A stretch of DNA of 7,525 nt from JAQGMJ01 sp036271855 (lineage in GTDB: Bacteria > Pseudomonadota > Gammaproteobacteria > Burkholderiales > JAEUOS01). The notes under the pieces were generated by a model, which saw only the letters and a list, made by a program, of their open reading frames with translations, was not told the DNA's origin and did not search any database. Of this stretch, positions 1 to 4,578 are shown piece by piece; the first letter of the stretch is position 1, and every line of letters starts with the position of its first letter. Position numbers and translations under genes: made by a program. The stretch covers positions 1 through 7,525 of the forward strand of contig DATAZV010000011.1 of assembly GCA_036271855.1 (NCBI GenBank). Reading direction: 5' to 3'.

Positions 1-178
1 TGACGATCTCGTCGGCCGCTTCCTTCGGGATGATGCCCAATTCGCCTTGTACCTTTGAAAGCGCGCGCTCGACGTCGATGTACTTTTCGGTACGGTTTTC
101 GTCCGACCAGACCTGACGCATTTTCGCGTCGCTGAACATATCGCCGAATATTTTTGAATCAATGATGGTGGCGGCCAT
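1..178 (-). CDS. Fumarase/adenylosuccinate-lyase superfamily protein, N-terminal fragment
   Basis: Only the first 59 residues are in the window; the gene continues past the left edge. The protein begins MAATIIDSKIFGDMFSDAKM and continues with a W-S-D-E-N stretch, Y-I-D-V-E-R-A-L (about 33-40) and G-I-I-P-K-E-A-A (about 48-55). This pattern (first helix, 'Y-x-D-V-E-x-A-L-A', then 'G-I-I-P') is typical of the N-terminus of the class II fumarase / adenylosuccinate lyase / 3-carboxymuconate cycloisomerase superfamily, homotetrameric enzymes that usually eliminate fumarate or a related carboxylate. The signature loop and catalytic residues lie outside the window, so the substrate cannot be assigned. 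The ATG at 178 has GGAG at 188-191 with a 9-nt spacer. The gene is 54 bp downstream of the dehydratase on the same strand and is probably the third gene of its operon. It could equally be an adenylosuccinate-lyase-like or a PcaB-like enzyme. Confidence 0.75.
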   Translation of the reverse strand, partial: MAATIIDSKIFGDMFSDAKMRQVWSDENRTEKYIDVERALSKVQGELGIIPKEAADEIV

Positions 179-232
179 AAAAAGAACTCCAGTTGCTGTT
201 GATTTATGTGTTGGTTAAAGCGGGGCGGCGCG

Positions 233-1093
233 CTATTCCAGCGTCGCCGTCGCATCCATCGTGAGCCAGCCTTCGTGGTCGCGGCCCCACAGGCGCACGC
301 TCTTGCCGTCGTCCGACGGCTGGCCGTGCACCGAGAATGGGTTGATGTCGAAGGTCGGCCTAACCGCCTTGAACTCGAAGCGTTTCACCTTCGCCTGCGG
401 CTGCTCGCGCCGCAGCAGGTCCATCAGCAAAGTGGCGATCAGCGGGCCATGCACGATCAGCCCTGGATAGCCCTCGGTTTCGGTGACGTACTTGCGGTCA
501 TAGTGGATACGGTGGCCGTTGAAAGTCAGCGCCGAGTAGCGGAAGAGCAGCACGTCGTCGGCCACGATGTCACGCTGCCACGCCCACTCGGCCGGCGCAG
601 CGGCCGGCGGCGGCACCGGGTCGTCCGGCTTGGGCGCATCGCGGTAGACGATGTTGTGATGCTCGGTCAGCGCAATTTCACTGCCGCCGTTGCGCCGGAT
701 TTCATGCCGCACCTTCACAAACAGCAAGGTGCCGGTGCGCCCGCTTTTTTCCTTCACGTCGACGATAGTGGAGGTGCGCGACAGCGCATCGCCCGTCAGC
801 AGCGGCTGGTGAAATTCGAAATCGCTGCCCGCCCACATGCGCCGCGGCAGCGGCACCGGCGGCAAAAAGCCACCGCGCTTCGGATGCCCGTCCGGCCCGA
901 TTTCCGACTGTCGCGCCATCGGCAGGAAATATAGCCAATGCCACAGGTACGGCAGCGGCGTGCCCGCGGCCGGGCGTTCCACCGGCCAGTCCAGCGTCGC
1001 CGAGAGCGCCGCAACCGGCGCCTGGGTCACGCTGTCTTCCAGGATCTCGCTGCGGCCGATCCAGTCCGCCAGCTTGATGCCGCTGCCGCTCAT
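233..1093 (-). CDS. MaoC/FAS1-like acyl-CoA hydratase (mesaconyl-C4-CoA / itaconyl-CoA hydratase type)
   Basis: The 286-residue protein has the length and layout of the two-hotdog family that includes mesaconyl-C4-CoA hydratase, itaconyl-CoA hydratase and HTD2-like dehydratases, which add or remove water across the double bond of an enoyl-CoA. The N-terminal hotdog (about 5-150) contains PLPYLWHWLYF (47-57) and a G-F-L-P-P-x-P-L-P-R-R-M-W-A-G segment (75-89). An Ala/Pro-rich linker (152-170) leads to the C-terminal MaoC-like hotdog. There, RYSALTFNGHRIHYD (185-199) carries the catalytic-type H197 (hydratase-2 motif D-x-N-P-x-H, with Asn replacing Asp at 192), and G-L-I-V-H-G-P-L follows at 211-218. 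The ATG at 1093 is preferred because GGTGGA (1103-1108) lies 9 nt upstream. A TTG at 1102 would overlap the Bug stop by 4 nt and add three residues. The gene is tightly coupled to the Bug gene, 5 bp away. Family assignment is firm; the exact acyl-CoA is not determined. Confidence 0.85.
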   Translation of the reverse strand: MSGSGIKLADWIGRSEILEDSVTQAPVAALSATLDWPVERPAAGTPLPYLWHWLYFLPMARQSEIGPDGHPKRGGFLPPVPLPRRMWAGSDFEFHQPLLTGDALSRTSTIVDVKEKSGRTGTLLFVKVRHEIRRNGGSEIALTEHHNIVYRDAPKPDDPVPPPAAAPAEWAWQRDIVADDVLLFRYSALTFNGHRIHYDRKYVTETEGYPGLIVHGPLIATLLMDLLRREQPQAKVKRFEFKAVRPTFDINPFSVHGQPSDDGKSVRLWGRDHEGWLTMDATATLE

Positions 1094-1098
1094 GCCGA

Positions 1099-2079
1099 TC
1101 AATCCACCGAGATCTTGGCGGCCGCCGCCACTGCCTTCCAGCGCGCCAGCTCTTTTTTCACGTGGTCTTTCAGCTGGTCCGGCGTACTGGTTTCGACTTC
1201 ACCGCCCTGCGCCTCGATATGCTTGGCGGTATCGGGCAATGCGAGCACCGCATTGAGTTCGCGGTTCATCCGGTCGACGATCGCCCGGGGTGTTTTTGCC
1301 GGGAAGAACAGTGCGTACCACTGCGTCACGCTGACATCCTTGATTCCCTGTTCGGCCAGCGTAGGCAGCTCGGGCATCGCCGGGGAACGCTTCTCGCCCA
1401 CCAGCGCCAGTGCGCGCAACTGCCCGGCCTTTACGTGCGGATAGGCGGAGAACAGGCTGGGAAACATCAACTGGGTGTTGCCGGCGATGGTGTCCAGCAG
1501 CCCGGGCCCGGAACCCTTGTAGGGGACGTGCACCACCTGCACCCCGGTCTTCAGCTTGAACAGTTCACCCGTCAGGTGCGGCGCGCTGCCGGTGCCCGCC
1601 GAGGCATAGGAATACTTGCCCGGCTCTTTTTTCAGCAGCGCCACCAGTTCGGTCGCATTTTTCACCGGCAATTGCGGATTCGACACCAGCAGCGTGGGCG
1701 AGATCGCCACCATGCCGATCGGCTCGAAATCGTTCACCGGGTCGTAGCGCAGCTTTTGCAGCGCCGGGTTGATGCCGTGGGTGGCGATATAGCCGAAGTC
1801 GATGGTGTAGCCGTCGGGTGCGGCGTGCGCCACGTATTCGCTGGCAATCGTGCCGCTGCCGCCGGCACGGTTGTCGACAATCACCGACTTGCCCAGCTTC
1901 GGCGCCAATGCCTGTGCCAGGATGCGCGCGATGGCGTCGTTGGCGCCGCCAGGGGCGGTCGGCACCACGATGGTGATGTTCTTCTCCGGCCAGGCCTGGG
2001 CCTGTGCTGCACCCGCCAAGGCGGTGAAGACAAGCGCCGCGAACCAGCGCGGAACACGCGAAATAACGGGGATGGACAT
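1099..2079 (-). CDS. Bug/TctC-family tripartite tricarboxylate transporter substrate-binding protein
   Basis: This 326-residue protein has the usual length of Bug receptors, periplasmic proteins that bind small carboxylates or related molecules and deliver them to TctAB-type permeases. Residues 1-29 form a Sec signal peptide: basic R8/R11, a hydrophobic core FAALVFTALAG, and an A-Q-A cleavage site near 27. The mature part starts with the family hallmark WPEKNITIVVPTAPGG (30-45). Further hallmarks are V-D-N-R-A-G-G-S-G (68-76), A-x-P-D-G-Y-T (87-92), Y-D-P-V-x-D-F-x-P (112-120), and V-x-V-P-Y-K-G-S-G-P (183-192). The ATG at 2079 has AGGAGA (2088-2093) with an 8-nt spacer. No TctA or TctB gene is in the window, so the receptor is an orphan here, which is common for Bug proteins. 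It is the first gene of the minus-strand operon and faces a divergent LysR regulator, its likely controller. The ligand cannot be read from sequence. Confidence 0.95.
   Translation of the reverse strand: MSIPVISRVPRWFAALVFTALAGAAQAQAWPEKNITIVVPTAPGGANDAIARILAQALAPKLGKSVIVDNRAGGSGTIASEYVAHAAPDGYTIDFGYIATHGINPALQKLRYDPVNDFEPIGMVAISPTLLVSNPQLPVKNATELVALLKKEPGKYSYASAGTGSAPHLTGELFKLKTGVQVVHVPYKGSGPGLLDTIAGNTQLMFPSLFSAYPHVKAGQLRALALVGEKRSPAMPELPTLAEQGIKDVSVTQWYALFFPAKTPRAIVDRMNRELNAVLALPDTAKHIEAQGGEVETSTPDQLKDHVKKELARWKAVAAAAKISVD
1103..1108 (-). promoter_or_regulatory. Shine-Dalgarno site deciding the hydratase start
   Basis: On the minus strand GGTGGA is followed after 9 nt by ATG at 1093. It lies inside the last codons of the Bug gene. 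It favours the ATG over the TTG at 1102 that overlaps the Bug stop codon. Confidence 0.5.
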
Positions 2080-2246
2080 GCTTGAAATCTCCTGCCGGGT
2101 CTGGGCGCCGCCTGCGGCGCTGCCGGATATGAATGAGGTCGTTGTAGGGCGCGGCAGCTGGTCAAATCCCGCATCGCCCGCCGCGAGCCGCGACTATACG
2201 CCCGCGCCCGCTCTCATTGCGCTTATGCGCCGCCCCAGCCCTACGG

Positions 2247-2289
2247 CCCGGGCAGGAAAAAACGCCATGCGCATCATGCGCTGCCCGGG
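2247..2289. repeat. 9-bp inverted repeat with inner dyad
   Basis: CCCGGGCAG (2247-2255) and CTGCCCGGG (2281-2289) are perfect reverse complements separated by 25 nt. The second arm shares its first base (2281) with the end of the inner near-palindrome GCGCAT-C-ATGCGC (2269-2281), which also reads as a direct repeat CATGCGC-AT-CATGCGC (2266-2281). An A6 tract (2257-2262) lies in the loop. It may be an operator or an RNA hairpin; a terminator on the minus strand (5-bp inner stem followed by a T6 run) is possible but weak. Confidence 0.4.
2254..2257 (+). promoter_or_regulatory. Shine-Dalgarno-like AGGA for an alternative lysR start
   Basis: AGGA lies 9 nt upstream of an ATG at 2267 that is in frame with lysR. 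It would add 20 residues to the regulator. The favoured ATG at 2327 has no Shine-Dalgarno-like sequence in the preceding 20 nt, so this site makes the start uncertain. Confidence 0.3.
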
Positions 2290-2326
2290 GCTTGCTGTAA
2301 ATTGCAACGTTTGCCATCATAGTTGC

Positions 2327-3244
2327 ATGGAACGCATCAATTTCGATTTGCAGCAACTGCAGGCCTTCATCGCGGTGGCCGAGCGCGGCAGTTTTCGCGC
2401 TGCCGCCGAGCAAATCCACCTGTCGGCGCCGGCCCTGTCGCGGCGCATCGAGCGCCTGGAAACCGGGCTGGGCGTGCGCCTGTTCAACCGCACCACCCGC
2501 GAGGTCGAGCTTACCGGGCTGGGCCGCGTGTTCCTCGAACGCGCCCGTGCCGCGCTGGACGACCTCGAAGCCGCCATGCTCGGCGTCACCGACCTGGCCG
2601 CCACCCGCACCGGCCTGGTCACGGTGGCCTGCGTGCCCTCGGCCGCGCTGTATTTCCTGCCGGCGGTGATCAGCCGCTTTTGCACCCGCTACCCCTCGAT
2701 TCGCCTGCGCGTGGTCGACGAGGCAGTCAACGCGGTGATCTCCAGCGTGCTTTCGGGCGAGTCCGATTTCGGCATCAGCTTCATGGGCACGCGGGTGCCG
2801 GAGATCGACTTCGACCCGATCCACACCGACCCTTTCGTCCTGGCGGTGCGGCGCAACCACCGCCTCGCCGGCCGTCCCTGGGTGTCCTGGGCCGAACTCG
2901 AGGGCGAGCGCCTGATTGCCGTCGCCCGCAGCAGCGGCAACCGCCAGCTGCTCGACGACGCGCTGGCCAAGGCCGGCCGCCATCCCGCCGCCATCCTGGA
3001 AGTCAGCCATATCGCCACGCTGCTGGGCATGGTCGAAGCGGGCCTGGGCGTGGCCGCGGTGCCGCGCATGGCGATCTCGCCGCGCCACTCGGCGCTCATA
3101 GGCATACCGCTGCGCCAGCCGGCGGTGTCGCGCAGCCTCGGCCTGATCACCCGCCACGGCGCCGCCATGCGGCCGGCGGCCGAAACGTTTTGCGGCTATC
3201 TGCGCACTGCGCTGAAAGCGCGCAAGCAGCGCGCCGGGGCCTGA
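2327..3244 (+). CDS. LysR-type transcriptional regulator
   Basis: The 305-residue product has the standard length of the family. An N-terminal winged helix-turn-helix (about 5-66) carries the hallmark run FDLQQLQAFIAVAERGSFRA (6-25), then A-A-x-x-x-H-L-S-A-P-A-L-S-R-R-I-E-R-L-E (26-45) and L-G-V-R-L-F-N-R-T-T-R-x-V-x-L-T (48-63). The effector-binding domain (about 95-295) has two periplasmic-binding-protein-like lobes, with 'L-P-A-V-I-S-R-F-C-T-R-Y-P' (111-123) and 'G-L-G-V-A-A-V-P' (239-246). It probably responds to a metabolite of the divergent Bug-hydratase-lyase operon, the usual LysR arrangement. The ATG at 2327 puts the helix-turn-helix at its normal distance from the N-terminus but has no Shine-Dalgarno. 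An ATG at 2267 with AGGA upstream would add 20 Cys/His-rich residues whose codons are AT-richer than the gene. The family is certain; the start is moderately sure. Confidence 0.93.
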   Translation: MERINFDLQQLQAFIAVAERGSFRAAAEQIHLSAPALSRRIERLETGLGVRLFNRTTREVELTGLGRVFLERARAALDDLEAAMLGVTDLAATRTGLVTVACVPSAALYFLPAVISRFCTRYPSIRLRVVDEAVNAVISSVLSGESDFGISFMGTRVPEIDFDPIHTDPFVLAVRRNHRLAGRPWVSWAELEGERLIAVARSSGNRQLLDDALAKAGRHPAAILEVSHIATLLGMVEAGLGVAAVPRMAISPRHSALIGIPLRQPAVSRSLGLITRHGAAMRPAAETFCGYLRTALKARKQRAGA

Positions 3245-3259
3245 ATCGACGGGCTCAGG

Positions 3260-3265
3260 CACAAT
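3260..3265 (+). promoter_or_regulatory. Possible -10 element for the cupin gene
   Basis: CACAAT matches four of six positions of the sigma-70 -10 consensus and lies 48 nt before the cupin start. No clear -35 is visible 16-18 nt upstream, which falls in the end of lysR. A perfect GC palindrome (3270-3283, GCGCCGC/GCGGCGC) follows just downstream. Confidence 0.2.
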
Positions 3266-3313
3266 GGCGGCGCCGCGCGGCGCAGACTGCGCACCCGCCC
3301 CCACGAGGACGCC

Positions 3314-3697
3314 ATGAACAGCTTCACCCGCACCGTACTTTTCACCGACGACACCGGCCGCGCGCGTTTTCGCGAAGAGGACATACCGCTTGCGGAAGGC
3401 ACGCCGCAATCCATGCTTTCGGCCCCGTTCCCCGCCCACGCCTACCAGTTGCGCATGAGCCCGGTGGGCTTTCGCAGCGAATTCCATTGCACCGGAAAGC
3501 CGCAATGGGTGTTCGTGCTGGCCGGCATCATGGAAATCACCCTGCAGGACGGCAGCAGCCGCCAGTTCCTGCCCGGCCAGCACTTCTATTCCGCCGACAC
3601 CTTGCCCGAAGGCTCCGCCTTCGACGCGAAGACTCACGGCCACCGCAGCCGCCAACTCGGCAGCGAGCCGCTGCAGACCCTGTTCCTGAAGGACTGA
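3314..3697 (+). CDS. Small cupin-domain protein
   Basis: The protein has 127 residues, a single-domain cupin beta-barrel. The core is S-E-F-H58-C-T-G-K-P-Q64-W-V-F-V-L-A-G71 with I-M-E-I-T-L-Q-D-G after it (72-80), then F-L-P-G-Q-H (85-90) and T-H-G-H110-R-S-R (107-113). This matches a subgroup in which canonical motif 1 (H-x-H-x3-4-E) is reduced to one His plus Gln at the Glu position ('H-x5-Q-W/Y-V-x-V-L-x-G'). Metal binding, if any, would therefore use H58, Q64 and H110. Members of this subgroup are mostly uncharacterised, so no reaction is assigned. The ATG at 3314 has GAGG (3305-3308) with a 5-nt spacer. The gene lies 69 bp after lysR in the same direction; co-transcription is possible but not shown. 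Confidence 0.85.
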   Translation: MNSFTRTVLFTDDTGRARFREEDIPLAEGTPQSMLSAPFPAHAYQLRMSPVGFRSEFHCTGKPQWVFVLAGIMEITLQDGSSRQFLPGQHFYSADTLPEGSAFDAKTHGHRSRQLGSEPLQTLFLKD

Positions 3698-3740
3698 AAC
3701 AAGCCCTCGCGGAAGAACCAAACGCCGGCGCTGTGTTCAA

Positions 3741-3766
3741 ATGGGCCGCGGCGGCTTTTTGCCCAT
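3741..3766 (+). terminator. Weak terminator-like hairpin after the cupin gene
   Basis: Two competing pairings are visible. One is GCCGC (3745-3749) with GCGGC (3751-3755), directly followed by T5 (3756-3760), but its loop would be only 1-3 nt. The other is ATGGGC (3741-3746) with GCCCAT (3761-3766), which would place the T-run in the loop. It sits 44-69 nt after the cupin stop and before the DoxX gene. The geometry is not ideal for intrinsic termination. Confidence 0.35.
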
Positions 3767-3796
3767 AACAGACCGAAAACAACAAAGGAGACTCCC

Positions 3797-4189
3797 ATGC
3801 AAACCGATGCCATCGGAAAGCTTGTCCTTCGCCTGGCCCTGGGCGGCCTGATCCTGTTTCACGGCGTCGGCAAAATCCTGCATCCCGAATCCGTCGAGCC
3901 GATCGTCAAGGGCGTCACCGCCATGGGCCTGCCCGGCGCTTTCGCCTATGCCGTCTATCTCGGCGAAGTGCTGGCACCGCTGATGATCCTGCTCGGCCTG
4001 TTCGCACGCTTCGGCGGCCTGCTGGTGGTGATCAACATGCTCTTCGCCGTCATGCTGGTGCATACGTCCCAGCTTCTCACCCTGAGCAAGTCCGGCGGTT
4101 ACGGACTGGAGCTGCAGACCTTTTACCTGCTTTGCGGGCTGACGGTCGCCTTGCTCGGCAGCGGCCGCTACGCCGTCAAGCCGGACTGA
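3797..4189 (+). CDS. DoxX-family integral membrane protein
   Basis: The 130-residue protein is typical of the DoxX/SURF4-like family, small four-helix inner-membrane proteins; some members relate to the terminal quinol oxidase subunit DoxD or to thiol/redox homeostasis, but most are uncharacterised. Predicted helices are about 9-26, 48-70, 72-90 and 104-121. Family marks are L-R-L-A-L-G-G-L-I-L-F-H-G-V-G-K-I (11-27), with the H-G-x-x-K motif at the end of helix 1, G-L-P-G (44-47), G-E-V-L-A-P-L-M-I-L-L-G-L-F-A-R (56-71), and a helix-4 approach G-x-G-x-E-L-Q (101-107). The ATG at 3797 has AAGGAG (3785-3790) with a 6-nt spacer, a strong site. A terminator-like hairpin after its end suggests it is the last gene of its transcript. 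Its link with the neighbouring cupin is unclear. Confidence 0.9.
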   Translation: MQTDAIGKLVLRLALGGLILFHGVGKILHPESVEPIVKGVTAMGLPGAFAYAVYLGEVLAPLMILLGLFARFGGLLVVINMLFAVMLVHTSQLLTLSKSGGYGLELQTFYLLCGLTVALLGSGRYAVKPD

Positions 4190-4228
4190 TAGCCGCAATC
4201 GCTTGCGGACGCCAGCTTCGCAACGCGA

Positions 4229-4286
4229 GGGCCGTCGTTCGATCGCTGAACATTGCCCGGCCCGAATCACCGGGCGGGCCGTCGTT
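4229..4286 (+). repeat. 11-bp direct repeat GGGCCGTCGTT
   Basis: GGGCCGTCGTT occurs at 4229-4239 and again at 4276-4286, 47 bp apart. The second copy supplies the 3' arm and part of the T-rich tail of the terminator at 4258-4288. It may be a remnant of a local duplication. Confidence 0.5.
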
Positions 4287-4288
4287 TT
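4258..4288 (+). terminator. Rho-independent terminator after the DoxX gene
   Basis: CGGCCCG (4258-4264) pairs perfectly with CGGGCCG (4275-4281) around a 10-nt loop and is followed by TCG and T4 (4285-4288). An overlapping alternative is GCCCGG (4255-4260) with CCGGGC (4270-4275). It lies about 70 nt after the DoxX stop. The T-tract is short and offset by three bases, so efficiency is uncertain. Confidence 0.55.
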
Positions 4289-4456
4289 ACTCCGCGAGCG
4301 GACCCCGTTGCACGCCACGGAGTAAGTCCGCGGTCCAGATGCCTGGTCGTGCACATCTACTGCGCTCACCGGGTGTTCTGGTCAGCCCTTGTACGCACAA
4401 GTCCGTTGCTCCGGCAACGTCGCGCAAAAACGTCTCCCCAAAGCGGGGTTTTTGCG
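4285..4456 (+). ncRNA. Candidate structured RNA or leader (unassigned family)
   Basis: Between the DoxX terminator and a second terminator there are about 170 nt with closely packed perfect hairpins: TTACTCCG / CGGAGTAA (8 bp), AGATG / CATCT (5 bp), CTTGT-ACGC-ACAAG (5 bp, tetraloop), and CGTTGC-TCCG-GCAACG (6 bp, UNCG-type tetraloop), ending at an A-stem/T-run terminator. It does not resemble tRNA, tmRNA, 6S, 4.5S SRP or RNase P RNA in any motif recognised. No promoter is clearly seen. It could be an independent small RNA, a leader of the downstream kinase, or an intergenic repeat element. Strand is inferred from the terminator's T-run and is not certain. Confidence 0.3.
4423..4456 (+). terminator. 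Rho-independent terminator, possibly bidirectional
   Basis: CGCAAAAAC (4423-4431) and GTTTTTGCG (4448-4456) are perfect 9-bp reverse complements. Inside them CCCC (4436-4439) can pair with GGGG (4445-4448), which runs directly into T5 (4449-4453). The A5/T5 symmetry could allow termination from either side. It lies 122 nt before the kinase start and far from the DoxX stop, so it either ends a separate small transcript or acts in a kinase leader. Confidence 0.65.
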
Positions 4457-4542
4457 GTATGGTTCGGCGCGAAAATCCGCCCGCGTAACTCACTCGCGGA
4501 CGGCGTGTTCGACAACGGCGCGGCGCCCGACCCGCAGCCCCG

Positions 4543-4558
4543 CCAGCCCGCCAGCCCG
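4543..4558 (+). repeat. Two tandem copies of CCAGCCCG
   Basis: An 8-bp unit occurs twice in a row just upstream of the kinase start, with a partial, imperfect copy before it. It is probably simple GC-rich sequence with no known role. Confidence 0.4.
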
Positions 4559-4572
4559 CGTCATCCCCGTTT

Positions 4573-4576
4573 GGAG
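4573..4576 (+). promoter_or_regulatory. Closely spaced Shine-Dalgarno of the kinase gene
   Basis: GGAG is the only Shine-Dalgarno-like sequence near the kinase ATG (4579), but the spacer is only 2 nt, shorter than the usual 5-9. Translation may be weak. A downstream TTG (4594) would have a 17-nt spacer and is less likely. Confidence 0.4.
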
Positions 4577-4578
4577 TC

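Larger units (their letters stand above)
2080..2326. promoter_or_regulatory. Divergent lysR / Bug-operon intergenic regulatory region
   Basis: The 247-bp gap between divergent genes should contain both promoters and the LysR operator. Visible elements are: a GCGCCGC-CT-GCGGCGC dyad (2105-2120) in the Bug leader; a TATAGT hexamer on the minus strand (2193-2198) with no convincing -35; a 9-bp inverted repeat CCCGGGCAG (2247-2255) / CTGCCCGGG (2281-2289) enclosing the near-palindrome GCGCATCATGCGC (2269-2281); and a locally AT-richer stretch with repeated TTGC/GCAA half-sites (2292-2327). No clean T-N11-A LysR box was found in the 2292-2327 stretch. Promoter positions are therefore not assigned. 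Confidence 0.5.
4190..4578. other. 389-bp non-coding, hairpin-rich intergenic region
   Basis: No convincing coding region is seen: the frames that stay open here have no family resemblance and no Shine-Dalgarno. The stretch holds many short perfect inverted repeats: CCGCAA-TCGC-TTGCGG (4193-4208), 4 nt after the DoxX stop; a GC-rich terminator (4258-4288); TTACTCCG / CGGAGTAA (4287-4294 / 4318-4325); AGATG / CATCT around 4335-4352; CTTGT-ACGC-ACAAG (4388-4401); CGTTGC-TCCG-GCAACG (4404-4419); a second terminator-like structure (4423-4456); and CCGCG / CGCGG (4481-4485 / 4495-4499). The last 120 bp before the kinase are otherwise plain GC-rich sequence. Confidence 0.6.

Noticed and set aside
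206..934. Long plus-strand open frame across the hydratase gene
   Set aside because: It is a GC-rich shadow: very Arg/His/Pro-rich, no family resemblance, and it lies fully opposite a well-recognised gene.
2193..2198. TATAGT as the -10 of the Bug operon promoter
   Set aside because: Good hexamer, but no recognisable -35 at 16-18 bp; kept only as a mention in the regulatory region.
3270..3283. Perfect GC palindrome GCGCCGC/GCGGCGC after lysR as a terminator
   Set aside because: There is no T-tract after it and almost no loop; a similar dyad at 2105-2120 suggests it is common in GC-rich DNA.
2162..3721. 519-codon minus-strand open frame opposite lysR and the cupin
   Set aside because: Composition is that of an antisense frame (Gly/Ala/His/Gln/Arg-rich), it spans two recognisable genes and the gap between them, and has no domain motif.
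4229..4270. Possible tRNA (GTTCGATC resembles a T-loop)
   Set aside because: The flanking bases do not form a T-stem, and no acceptor stem, D-arm or CCA end could be fitted.
3737..4369. Minus-strand open frame over the DoxX gene and the intergenic region
   Set aside because: Covers the reverse of a clear DoxX gene; no Shine-Dalgarno or family hallmark seen.
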